From assembly GCF_005405485.1 (NCBI RefSeq), contig NZ_BJED01000006.1, positions 169,522-233,521 on the forward strand: a stretch of 64,000 bases of DNA. Reading direction: 5' to 3'. Shown piece by piece: positions 43,621 through 51,662 of the stretch. The position numbers and the translations under genes were made by a program. Origin of the DNA: Enterococcus hulanensis (lineage in GTDB: Bacteria > Bacillota > Bacilli > Lactobacillales > Enterococcaceae). Position 1 is the stretch's first letter; each line of letters starts with the position of its first letter. The notes under the pieces are model-generated. The model made no database searches, had not been told where the DNA came from, and saw only the letters and a program-made list of their open reading frames with translations.

Positions 43621-44028
43621 CTGTCTGACTTTTTTGCAGAAGATCCACTAAAATGAGGCGGATATAGGCAGAAAAAGGTATATGCAACATTCTTAGATGT
43701 ATCGTTAAAATTTTTTTTTAAATTTTATTTAGCTAAAAAAGTGAAATGCACAAACAAAGTTTTTAACAGTATTCTGACTACTAGCAGTCAAATACTGTTT
43801 TTTTTAATAATAAAGACAACTTAATAAAGGTTAAATGGAATCTCCGTAAGCAATGTTTTTTAGTTATTTTAATTAATCCAAAAACTTAATAAGAAAACAC
43901 TTTTTTTGGATACAGGTGAAATTCTTTATTTCCAATTAAAAAATTCAAACTCGTATTTTTATTTACTTAGAGTTATGATGTTTTTTGAAGATAAGAAAGC
44001 GTAAACAAAAGCCAAGGGAGAGAATGAT
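43621..44028. other. AT-rich intergenic region, 408 bp, with a terminator
   Basis: It holds a strong plus-strand terminator: AACAGTATT (43765-43773) pairs with AATACTGTT (43791-43799), with inner TGACT...AGTCA, then eight Ts. It lies 145 bp after mazG, so it ends either a long mazG 3' tail or an unrecognised small RNA. The rest is very AT-rich. A possible TATGAT (43975) may be the -10 of the next gene. Confidence 0.55.
43765..43805 (+). terminator. terminator downstream of mazG
   Basis: A two-part stem (9 bp plus an inner 5 bp) is followed by a run of eight Ts. Confidence 0.85.
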
Positions 44029-45138
44029 ATGAAATCAAACCAACAATCAAAACCATTAACTCAAAGAACTCTATTTGTTATGAAACGGGATCGTTTAGAA
44101 TCCAGAATCAATATGTATTTCCAACACACACGTGATATAGCCTCTGTCATTGAATATCTTATTGTTGTTATGTTGCGGGACGCACTTAGTTGCAGCGACT
44201 TTTCCTTTTTGTGTCGTGATTTAGTCCGAGACTTGTTCATGAACGCTGAACCGAGCGATCTGCTGCGTAAGCATTGCGCGTATTTCAAAGATTATTTTGC
44301 AGCGGGCAGCGAGTGGAATCAAGTGAAAGCCCGCTTGTTTAGCAGTCAACAGGAGTATGACCGCTTTTCCAAGGAAGCATGTTTCTATAAAAATATTTTG
44401 AATACACCAGCGACTAGGGAGAATGCGAATCCAGATTTGAATCTACGTTTTGTTTCTGTTTTCAAAGATGCGGCGGGAAAAAGACATACGTTGACGATCC
44501 AAAATGCGAATGAAAGACGATCAGGGATCGAAGCGATTAGAATGCTGAAAGTATTGACGACTTTGAGTATTTTCAAAACAGCCTCTGGAGTAAAACGCTT
44601 TGCTGAATTCGTCAAACTCAATCGACCTGGAGTGAAAGAAACCCTTGAAGAGGAGGAAATGTATGATGAACTGCGGGAGGAGTTTGTTCAAGCTTCAGCA
44701 GCCGAAGAAACCGAAGTGAAGACTGTCGAGATCATTGTTCCGCAGGATTTTGATGTAACCAGTTTGAATGAAGCGGAAGTATTGACGTTAGTCCGGGTGG
44801 GTCATCCAGAGGTGACAAGTCTGGAGAATCTCCAAGTCCTGTTTGTTGCAGAAGAGCCGGAGGAATCAGCAGAAGTACAAGAGCCGGTCCTTGATCCGCT
44901 GCTGGAATCCCCATCTCCGCAACTAGAGCCGAATGACTATTCTTTGGTGAAAGACTCTTCTACGATCGCGGTAGCGAACCCGCCAGAAGCTGATTCGCGG
45001 AAAACTAAAAAGCCGAAACTGCTTACGCCAAAGGCTGCTTATGTTCAATCCTTGATCGCAAATAGACAAACGAATACCAAGAAGAGCAGTAATAAAAAGA
45101 ATAAGAAAAAAGGCAATAATAAGAAGAAAAAAAGGTAG
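44029..45138 (+). CDS. unrecognised protein with acidic linker and Lys/Asn-rich tail
   Basis: The 369-residue protein starts at an ATG 6 bp after AAGGGAGAG. Residues about 1-205 look helical and globular (NMYFQHTRDIASVIEYL, NERRSGIEAIRMLKVLTT). Residues about 205-310 are acidic and Pro/Glu-rich, and the last about 60 are very basic (TKKPK, KKNKKKGNNKKKKR). There is no signal peptide or membrane segment. The basic tail suggests nucleic-acid or ribosome contact, which is inference only. It stands alone between AT-rich flanks and a convergent response regulator. I do not recognise the family. Confidence 0.75.
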   Translation: MKSNQQSKPLTQRTLFVMKRDRLESRINMYFQHTRDIASVIEYLIVVMLRDALSCSDFSFLCRDLVRDLFMNAEPSDLLRKHCAYFKDYFAAGSEWNQVKARLFSSQQEYDRFSKEACFYKNILNTPATRENANPDLNLRFVSVFKDAAGKRHTLTIQNANERRSGIEAIRMLKVLTTLSIFKTASGVKRFAEFVKLNRPGVKETLEEEEMYDELREEFVQASAAEETEVKTVEIIVPQDFDVTSLNEAEVLTLVRVGHPEVTSLENLQVLFVAEEPEESAEVQEPVLDPLLESPSPQLEPNDYSLVKDSSTIAVANPPEADSRKTKKPKLLTPKAAYVQSLIANRQTNTKKSSNKKNKKKGNNKKKKR

Positions 45139-45191
45139 CTGGAGTATTACTGCTGGAACCTGCTTATTTGCTGTGGGGAAGTTGGCACAAT

Positions 45192-45221
45192 AAAAAAACC
45201 TAAGGGAAAGCATTCCCTAGG
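45192..45221 (-). terminator. terminator of the two-component operon
   Basis: On the minus strand CCTAGGGAA pairs with TTCCCTTAGG and is followed by seven Ts. It starts one base after the response-regulator stop codon. Confidence 0.88.
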
Positions 45222-45854
45222 CTATTTCTGCTGATAATTTTTATAATAGAAGATTGCCAATTGGGTGCGGTCGCGCACTTCCAATTTTTCCAGCAGCTGA
45301 CTGATGTTGTTCCGGACGGTTCCTTCACTTAGGAAAAGCTCTTCGGCAATTTCTTTATTATTTTTTCCATTGGCGACAGCGATCAAGATGCTTTCTTCAC
45401 GTTCTGATAATTCAATTTGGGAGCGCTTTTGCGGTGTTTGATCAGTCAAGATCGAGGCTAATTTGCCTACAATCTCTGTGCCGAAAACAGTTTGTCCGTT
45501 ATAAACAGCCTTGATGGCGGGCACGATACTGGCAAGATCTTGTTTGATTAGATAGCCTTTCACACCAATCTGCAAAGCTTCGCGAATGTACTCATCATCG
45601 GAAAAAGTCGTCAGCAGCAAAATGACTGCATCAGGAATTTGCTTAAAAATTTCTTTTGCCGCTTCGATTCCTGTGCTTTCGCCCATTCGAATATCGGTTA
45701 ATAAAACGTCGGGGCGTTCCTGCAAGTACAGCGTCACTGCATCCGAGGCTGAATTTCCTGTGCCAAGAACTTGGATTTCTTCAGATATTTCTAAAATAGT
45801 TTTTAACGATTCCGTCACTAACGGATCATCATCTACCACAACAACACGAATCAT
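45222..45854 (-). CDS. NarL/FixJ-type response regulator (LnrK-like)
   Basis: The 210-residue protein has an N-terminal receiver domain with acidic Asp8-Asp10 and phospho-acceptor Asp54 (LLTDIRMG), and a C-terminal LuxR-type HTH (NKEIAEELFLSEGTVRNNISQLLEKL, quoted in part). The ATG at 45854 follows AGGAGG. It is 62 bp downstream of its kinase. It probably binds the palindrome at 47417-47432 in front of the divergent ABC exporter, as in the Bacillus linearmycin system LnrJK-LnrLMN. Confidence 0.88.
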   Translation of the reverse strand: MIRVVVVDDDPLVTESLKTILEISEEIQVLGTGNSASDAVTLYLQERPDVLLTDIRMGESTGIEAAKEIFKQIPDAVILLLTTFSDDEYIREALQIGVKGYLIKQDLASIVPAIKAVYNGQTVFGTEIVGKLASILTDQTPQKRSQIELSEREESILIAVANGKNNKEIAEELFLSEGTVRNNISQLLEKLEVRDRTQLAIFYYKNYQQK

Positions 45855-45916
45855 AGTGTTCCTCCTTGAGTCTTCATTTTCGATCCCTAGCGGCCGAATT
45901 TTGTCTATTCCTATCA

Positions 45917-47017
45917 TCAACTTTTTTTGCGAAACGAAGAACGCGCATCCTTTGGCAAAATGACATTGATCATAAAGTTAGTTGGTGTTTGCGAGATATG
46001 GAGCTGTCCGCCGATCTGTTCGACCCGCTGACGCATACTTTTTAAACCAATGCCATCACCGCTTTTTTTTGAGAGAGTCCCGTTATCAAGAATTTGCAGG
46101 CGGTAAAAAGCAGGCAGTTCATTGAAGGAAAGGGTGATGTTAGTCGCATTGCTATGTTTCATCACATTAGAGAAGGCTTCTTTCATGATCATCAACAAGG
46201 TTCTCCCTTGCTCCTGCGGCAAGTTTTGCGGAACATTCCCGCGAAGCTCTATTTCACAATATTGAAAATCAGCGATCAACAGCTCCAAACCTTTTTCAAA
46301 GGTTAGCGAGGTCTCATGCAGATCATGAACGCTTTCGCGAATATTATCCATTCCCGTGTGAATCGTCGACTTCAGTTGAGTCAACGGTTTTTTTAATTGT
46401 GAACTTTGATTAATGGCTTCGATCGCACCAAGCTGAATGATGGCGCTGGATAATAAATGTCCGACATTGTCATGGATATCGCGGGCGATCCGGTTACGCT
46501 CCTCAGAAATCTCTAAGTCAATGAAGGTTTCCTGTGATTGGATCAATTCTTGATTCTTTTGTTTTAACAGCTCTTGTTTTTCCCAACTGTCATCCTTCAG
46601 CTGCAACAACGCCTCAGTAACGTCTTCTTGTTTCTTCCCACGCCAAGCCAATAAAATAGCAAAGCAGTTTAAACCAAGAATGAGCAGCCGCTCCGGAAAA
46701 GAGTAGGCATCCTGAAATAAAGGGATGAACAGTACAATAACGACCCAACTCCAAATCAACTCTTCCCGCCAAGCAATCCGTAAATTTGCTGGCAGAAAAA
46801 CCAGCAGCATCGGCCAGAAAAAGCTTAAAATCAATAACGGAAAAACACCCATGGTCTGTCCTAAAGATTTTTCCAGCAGCAACGCTGGGCCGGCCAGCAG
46901 GATAGCTGCCAGCAGATACACCACCATTTGCGGCTTGAACCCCTGTTGAAACAGCAGCAAAATACCAATCAATTCTAAAAAGAAAAAATCAACCCAATAA
47001 TTATTTAAATTTTTCAT
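45917..47017 (-). CDS. sensor histidine kinase, HisKA_3 type (LnrJ-like)
   Basis: The 366-residue protein has five to six membrane segments (about 10-125) with short loops, a coiled-coil linker, the phospho-acceptor His182 in ERNRIARDIHDNVGHLL, and a C-terminal ATPase domain with DNGTLSKKSGDGIGLKSM. Lack of a large outer domain suggests intramembrane sensing. TTAGGAG precedes its ATG, and this is also the edge of the hairpin repeat at 47026. It is co-transcribed with the response regulator. Confidence 0.88.
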   Translation of the reverse strand: MKNLNNYWVDFFFLELIGILLLFQQGFKPQMVVYLLAAILLAGPALLLEKSLGQTMGVFPLLILSFFWPMLLVFLPANLRIAWREELIWSWVVIVLFIPLFQDAYSFPERLLILGLNCFAILLAWRGKKQEDVTEALLQLKDDSWEKQELLKQKNQELIQSQETFIDLEISEERNRIARDIHDNVGHLLSSAIIQLGAIEAINQSSQLKKPLTQLKSTIHTGMDNIRESVHDLHETSLTFEKGLELLIADFQYCEIELRGNVPQNLPQEQGRTLLMIMKEAFSNVMKHSNATNITLSFNELPAFYRLQILDNGTLSKKSGDGIGLKSMRQRVEQIGGQLHISQTPTNFMINVILPKDARSSFRKKS

Positions 47018-47025
47018 GGCGGCTC

Positions 47026-47365
47026 CTAATTCGTATTAATGTAATCATTTTTCAAAAAACGAAAAATGAGTCCGATTCTCATCACGTATACCATCCAGCT
47101 AAACATTGTTCTACTAAGCTTGCCGTTATCCAGTGAATTGCTTTTGAGCTACAACAAACTGTGAAAAGCTGGACTGGCATCCTAATTCATAATAAAGTAA
47201 TCATTTTTCAAAAAGCGAAAAATGAGTTTGATTTTCATCACGTATACCATCCAGCTAAACAGAAGTCTAACCAGCGTGCCGATACTGAGTTACTTGCCCT
47301 TGAACTTTTGTAAACTGCGAAAAGTTGAACTGGCATTCTAATTCATATTAATGTATTCATTTTTC
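47026..47365 (-). repeat. inverted-orientation hairpin repeat, 156-bp period
   Basis: Two full copies and one partial copy recur exactly every 156 bp (TCATTTTTC at 47045, 47201 and 47357). Read on the minus strand, each unit has ATGCCAGT, a stem arm, a variable middle, AGCTGGATGGTATACG, an A-rich linker, and a stem TCATTTTTC/GAAAAATGA. These motifs (TGCCAGT, ATGGTATGCG, AAACTCATTTTTC) are shared with the array at 29958. The variable middle, about 60 bp, differs strongly between copies. It fills most of the 500-bp gap between the kinase and the exporter genes. Confidence 0.8.
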
Positions 47366-47416
47366 GAACACACCCGATATCGCTAATTGTCTTAAAATGC
47401 AAAATGAACCGCATAA

Positions 47417-47432
47417 AATGACATTTGTCATT
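47417..47432. promoter_or_regulatory. palindromic operator candidate before the ABC exporter
   Basis: AATGACA-TT-TGTCATT is a perfect 7-2-7 inverted repeat centred about 65 bp before the likely start site (TATAGT at 47477-47482, poor -35). LuxR-type response regulators bind such sites as dimers, so the adjacent regulator is the natural candidate. Confidence 0.6.
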
Positions 47433-47516
47433 CTATGATTGGCGGAAACTCACTACAACAAAGGTACTGATTTCATTATAGTAAATGTAAGAAGAAAAGG
47501 AAAAGGGGTTTTGCAA

Positions 47517-48449
47517 ATGTTGATCGAAATCGAAAATTTAGTTAAACGTTACGGTGATTTCACCGCATTGAATCATTTGAATCTATCAGTTAAAAAGGGT
47601 GAGATATTAGGACTATTGGGACCTAACGGGAGTGGGAAGTCTACAACGATCAATTGTGTGCTTTCATTATTGACCTATGATCGCGGATCAATCAAGATCT
47701 TTGGAGAAGAGATGGGGCCAGAAAAATATGGCATCAAACAAAAAATCGGTGTCGTACCACAGGAAATCGCATTATTTGAAGAGTTGAACGTGACGGATAA
47801 TATCAATTATTTCTGTGGACTGTATGTTCAGGAAAAAGCGAAGCGGGAACAATATGTGGAAGAAGTGATCCAATTGGTTGGGTTAGAAGAATTTCGCAAG
47901 TTCTATCCTAAGCAATTAAGCGGTGGGTTGAAGCGACGTCTGAATATTGCCTGCGGGATCGTGCATAAGCCGGAATTGATTTTCTTGGATGAACCAACCG
48001 TTGCCGTTGACCCGCAAAGTCGAAATAAGATCTTAGACAGCATCAAAGAATTGAATCGTCAAGGGGCGACGATCGTTTACACGACTCATTATATGGAAGA
48101 GGTCGAAATTTTGTGCAACCACATCGTGATCATCGACCAAGGTCAAGTAATTGCAGAAGGCAGCAAAGAGCAATTAAAAAATATGGTTCGTGAAAATGAA
48201 AAACTGATTATCGAAGTACCTGGATTGACCAAAGAGCAAGTCGCAGAAGTCGGTGCCTTTCCATCGATTTTGGAAGTGAGCTACGATGAAAGCTATTTGC
48301 AGATAACGACCAAGGACTTGAAGAAAACCTTGCTGCCGATCTTAAGCTACTTTGAAGCAGAAAAGATCATGTATGCCAATATCCATACCCAAGAAGCAAC
48401 ATTGAATGATGTGTTCTTGGAGATCACCGGAAAAGAATTAAGGGATTAG
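47517..48449 (+). CDS. ABC exporter ATPase (LnrL-like)
   Basis: The 310-residue ATPase has GPNGSGKST (Walker A), a variant signature LSGGLKRR, Walker B LIFLDEPTVAVD and the switch His in YTTHY, followed by the C-terminal extension common to DrrA-type exporters. The ATG at 47517 follows AAGGGG by 9 bp; the upstream extension of the frame runs into the promoter. It leads a three-gene set with two ABC2-type permeases. Confidence 0.88.
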   Translation: MLIEIENLVKRYGDFTALNHLNLSVKKGEILGLLGPNGSGKSTTINCVLSLLTYDRGSIKIFGEEMGPEKYGIKQKIGVVPQEIALFEELNVTDNINYFCGLYVQEKAKREQYVEEVIQLVGLEEFRKFYPKQLSGGLKRRLNIACGIVHKPELIFLDEPTVAVDPQSRNKILDSIKELNRQGATIVYTTHYMEEVEILCNHIVIIDQGQVIAEGSKEQLKNMVRENEKLIIEVPGLTKEQVAEVGAFPSILEVSYDESYLQITTKDLKKTLLPILSYFEAEKIMYANIHTQEATLNDVFLEITGKELRD

Positions 48450-48459
48450 GGGTGAGAAT

Positions 48460-49596
48460 ATGTTTGTTCGTTTATTTATTTATCGTTTGCGTGTCCTGTT
48501 AAGAAATCGCAGCCTGCTTTTTTGGACCTTTGCTTTTCCCGTTGTTTTGGGCTTGCTGTTCAATTTGGCCTTTGGCAATCTTGATGAAATAACCGCACTA
48601 GAAACATCGAACGTCGGGATCGTTTCTACCGATCAGGACAAAGCAAAACAGTTTGAAGCAGTTTTAAAGGAAATCAAAAATGATGACGAAGTGATTTTCA
48701 AAAGCAAAGAATTAACGAAAAAAGAAGCGCAAAAGCAATTATCCGATGACAAAATCTCTGGCTATTTTGAGATCGATGCGAAAAATATCGAGCTGTTCGT
48801 CAGTAAAAGCGGCACGCAGCAAACGGTGCTAAAAGAGCTGTTGAATCAATACCTGCAAAATACGGATAAAGTTGAAACGTTGATGGCTTCAGGAGCAGTC
48901 CAGCCCCAAGCGATCACTCAGGCGCTAGTGCAAAAAAATTATGTCAAGGATGGTAATGGTACGGGGAATTTCAATTTAAAATCCTTCTACTTCTTTACTC
49001 TAGTTGGGATGACAGTGATGTATGGCTTTATGTGGGGATTACGTAATGCCAACGATCAGCAGGCCAATCAATCACCGGAAGGGATGCGGCTATGTTTGAT
49101 CCCGCGGAATAAACTGCTGGTGTCATTTGCCAATATGTTAGCGAGTCTCGTTCTGTTCTTTGTGCAAGTAACCTTTATCTTAATGTTTTATCGCTTTGTT
49201 TATCAAGTCGAGTTTGGCGATCACTGGAATTATATTTTACTCGTCTGCGCTCTGGGTGCCTTTACCACGATCTCCTTTGGAACACTGATCGGTAACGCAC
49301 TGTCCAAGGTGGATTTCCAGCAAAAAATCTCGATCGGGATCTCGATTTCTATGATCATGAGTTTCTTAGCAGGAATGATGGGCTCGCAATCAATCAAGTA
49401 TTGGATCGATGTGCATGTGCCTTTGTTGGGCCGAATCAACATCGTGAATTTGATCAGTGAAAGTTTGTACCAGCTTTTCTATTATCAATCACTGAATACG
49501 TTCTATCTCAATCTACTCTGGTTAGCTGGTTTTGGCGTTTTGTTTATCCTATTAAATTATTCATTCGAAAGGAAGGTGCAATATGACCACTTATAG
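48460..49596 (+). CDS. ABC exporter permease (LnrM-like)
   Basis: The 378-residue protein is ABC2-type: one N-terminal membrane segment (LLFWTFAFPVVLGLLFNLAF), an extracellular domain (about 35-170), then five membrane segments. It starts 10 bp after the ATPase and overlaps the next permease by 14 bp. The architecture matches LnrM/LnrN and other drug exporters. Confidence 0.85.
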   Translation: MFVRLFIYRLRVLLRNRSLLFWTFAFPVVLGLLFNLAFGNLDEITALETSNVGIVSTDQDKAKQFEAVLKEIKNDDEVIFKSKELTKKEAQKQLSDDKISGYFEIDAKNIELFVSKSGTQQTVLKELLNQYLQNTDKVETLMASGAVQPQAITQALVQKNYVKDGNGTGNFNLKSFYFFTLVGMTVMYGFMWGLRNANDQQANQSPEGMRLCLIPRNKLLVSFANMLASLVLFFVQVTFILMFYRFVYQVEFGDHWNYILLVCALGAFTTISFGTLIGNALSKVDFQQKISIGISISMIMSFLAGMMGSQSIKYWIDVHVPLLGRINIVNLISESLYQLFYYQSLNTFYLNLLWLAGFGVLFILLNYSFERKVQYDHL

Positions 49597-50755
49597 AGCA
49601 ATCCTGCAAATTCTAAAAAAGAATAAAGGCAGCCTTCTTTTGGGGATCATTATTATGGTGGTAATCACGATGTTTTATGCCGGACAGCTGACACAAGACG
49701 CAGAGGAATTGACTGGAGCGAAGATCGCGGTTCTTTCAGAAGACGACTCTGCCATTGAAAAAAGTTTTGTCGATTATTTAGGAAAGCAGCACACGATCGT
49801 AAAAATGAAAGATACTTCGCAAAAAAGCTTGGACGATGCACTGTATTTTGATGAAGTGGAATACATTCTTGAAATCCCGAAAGACTTCTCGGCGAAATTA
49901 TCTAAGGGCGAAGCTGTGAAGCTGGCGAGTAAAACACGTCCTGCGACATTTTCTCAATCGCTGGTTGATACGACCATCAATAACTATTTGAATACTTATT
50001 TGACGTATCAAAAGCAACTGCCGGAACTGACTCAAAAAGAATTGTTGAAGAAAACCAAGACAACCTTAAGCAAGGATGGAAAGGTTCATTTTGACTCAAG
50101 TTATCATAAGAAGAAACAACAAAAAGTGACCGGACAAACTTATAATCTATTGGCTTACGGAATGTTCTTAGCGATCTTTAGCGGTTATGCGGCCGTGAAC
50201 TTAGCCTTCAACCGCGAGGAAATTCAGCGGCGGAATAGCTGTTCGCCAGTTTCTCGGCGGAAGCTGTCGCGCAAAATTTCGACTGGCAATTTAGCTTATG
50301 CAGTCTTTTGCTGGATTATCTTCTTAGCGTTTGTTTTATTTATCACCAAAGGCAGTTTTGACCAAGTATTAGGCTATTTCGTATTAAATACGGTAGCGTT
50401 CTTTGCGGCAATCGTCAGCTTCTCGATCTTGATTACCAGTATTCTGCAAAATGAGGATGCGATCTCTGGTATCAACAATATTTTCATTATGGGGAGTTGT
50501 TTTGTCGGCGGGGTCTTTGTACCAAATGAGTTTTTACCGAATGCAGTGAATAAAATCGCGGCCTTCACACCAACTTATTGGTTTGCGCAAAATAATGAGC
50601 TGATCGGTAAAACTGTTGACTTCAATCAAAGCTTCACAGATAAGTTTCTATTCAACTCAGGTGTACTGTTAGCCTTCGCGGCGGCATTTTGGGTGATCCA
50701 TTTGATCACGATGCGGGAAAGAGGCACGTGGTCATTGAAAAAAGCGAAAGCATAA
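49583..50755 (+). CDS. ABC exporter permease (LnrN-like)
   Basis: The 390-residue protein has the same layout as the preceding permease: an N-terminal membrane segment (LLLGIIIMVVITMFYAG), an outer domain with ILEIPKDFSAKLSKGEAVKL, and five C-terminal segments. The two probably form a heterodimeric channel with the ATPase. A hairpin follows. Confidence 0.85.
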   Translation: MTTYRAILQILKKNKGSLLLGIIIMVVITMFYAGQLTQDAEELTGAKIAVLSEDDSAIEKSFVDYLGKQHTIVKMKDTSQKSLDDALYFDEVEYILEIPKDFSAKLSKGEAVKLASKTRPATFSQSLVDTTINNYLNTYLTYQKQLPELTQKELLKKTKTTLSKDGKVHFDSSYHKKKQQKVTGQTYNLLAYGMFLAIFSGYAAVNLAFNREEIQRRNSCSPVSRRKLSRKISTGNLAYAVFCWIIFLAFVLFITKGSFDQVLGYFVLNTVAFFAAIVSFSILITSILQNEDAISGINNIFIMGSCFVGGVFVPNEFLPNAVNKIAAFTPTYWFAQNNELIGKTVDFNQSFTDKFLFNSGVLLAFAAAFWVIHLITMRERGTWSLKKAKA

Positions 50756-50767
50756 AAAATACGTTAA

Positions 50768-50814
50768 AACCTGTAGACTAGATTCCTAAATTGGACCTAG
50801 TCTACAGGTTATTT
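50768..50814 (+). terminator. terminator-like hairpin after the exporter genes
   Basis: AACCTGTAGACTAG (50768-50781) pairs perfectly with CTAGTCTACAGGTT (50797-50810), but the T-tail is short (ATTTTC). Confidence 0.65.
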
Positions 50815-50870
50815 TCGCCACTAGAAGAAAGTATAAAATTTTCACATGAATAAATCGCTTTGTAGCGGGT

Positions 50871-51114
50871 ATATCCATGTCTGGCTTCACGAACTAGCTT
50901 TTCTACACAAGTTCCGCATACAGTTGCTGCTAAATTAGCATTAAGCAGAACTAGCATATCGGCAATAAGCAAAAATATTTCGAAATTTGAGAAGCAATTT
51001 AGAAATATTTTGGTCTTATTGCTGTGAGACACAGCGATTGGTTTTTGGAGCTGATGTGGAACAGTACCTACTTGGTGCTCAAAAGCTGAGCGAGTTCGCG
51101 AAGCCTTTCTTATA
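50871..51114. repeat. 244-bp imperfect palindromic element, MITE-like
   Basis: Outer arms at 50871-50902 and 51081-51114, middle arms GTTCCGCATACAG (50911) and CTGATGTGGAAC (51051), and a core CGGCAATAAGCAAAAATATTTC against its near-complement at about 51001-51023 are nested, so the whole element folds into one long hairpin. It has no open frame. Its right end overlaps the last codons of the Nudix gene. A shortened copy lies at 3905-3981. It occupies most of the 354-bp gap after the exporter genes. Confidence 0.75.
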
Positions 51115-51520
51115 CCTCGAAATATATCTGCTGCTTTTCACCAAAAAAGATCGGCAACAGTTCGTTTAGTGTGCCTGCCAATTTTTGAGCTTTTAGTTCA
51201 GCCTTTGTGACCCAAAAGAGATCGTCGGGTACTGCTTGTTTGTGGACTTGGGCGGTGTAGAGCAAGGCCAGTTCACGAGTTTCTTTGGTCAGGTTGTTCC
51301 ATTCGGCTGTACCTTGTAAGACGGGCTGCAGTGCTAAACCTGTTTCTTCTTCGATTTCCCGCATCGCGGCATCATAGCTGCCTTCATCCTTTTCTACATG
51401 ACCGCCAGGAAAGGTCCAGCCGGGCCAATCCTTCTTCTTACGGTCCTGCACTAAGATTTCTCCCAGATCATTTTCGATCATTACCATCATGGTTAATTCG
51501 ATTGCTAATAAACGCGCCAT
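51110..51520 (-). CDS. Nudix hydrolase
   Basis: The 136-residue protein has an intact Nudix box (GHVEKDEGSYDAAMREIEEETGL, GX5EX7REUXEEXGU, quoted with 23 residues shortened here to GHVEKDE and REIEEETGL). It may be a MutT/YtkD-like nucleotide diphosphatase; the substrate is unknown. AGGAGGTG precedes its ATG. Its 3' end meets the palindromic element, so the terminal residues and stop may derive from that insertion. Confidence 0.88.
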   Translation of the reverse strand: MARLLAIELTMMVMIENDLGEILVQDRKKKDWPGWTFPGGHVEKDEGSYDAAMREIEEETGLALQPVLQGTAEWNNLTKETRELALLYTAQVHKQAVPDDLFWVTKAELKAQKLAGTLNELLPIFFGEKQQIYFEV

Positions 51521-51551
51521 TTGATCACCTCCTAGTGATTATACAACATAC

Positions 51552-51580
51552 TTCGCAGATTTTTTTGACAATGGTATACT
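51552..51580 (+). promoter_or_regulatory. promoter of the M42 peptidase gene
   Basis: TTCGCA (51552-51557) and TATACT (51575-51580) are 17 bp apart, with an extended TGG before the -10. Confidence 0.6.
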
Positions 51581-51662
51581 GATTGGTAGGTAAAAGGGAT
51601 GTCCGCTTATTTTTACGGTGAGACATTCTTAGTGGAGAACAGATTTTTTAGGAGGAATAAGA

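Noticed and set aside
44061..44914. Several minus-strand frames within the Lys-tailed gene
   Set aside because: They are shadows without ribosome sites; the plus-strand gene has a good site and is uninterrupted.
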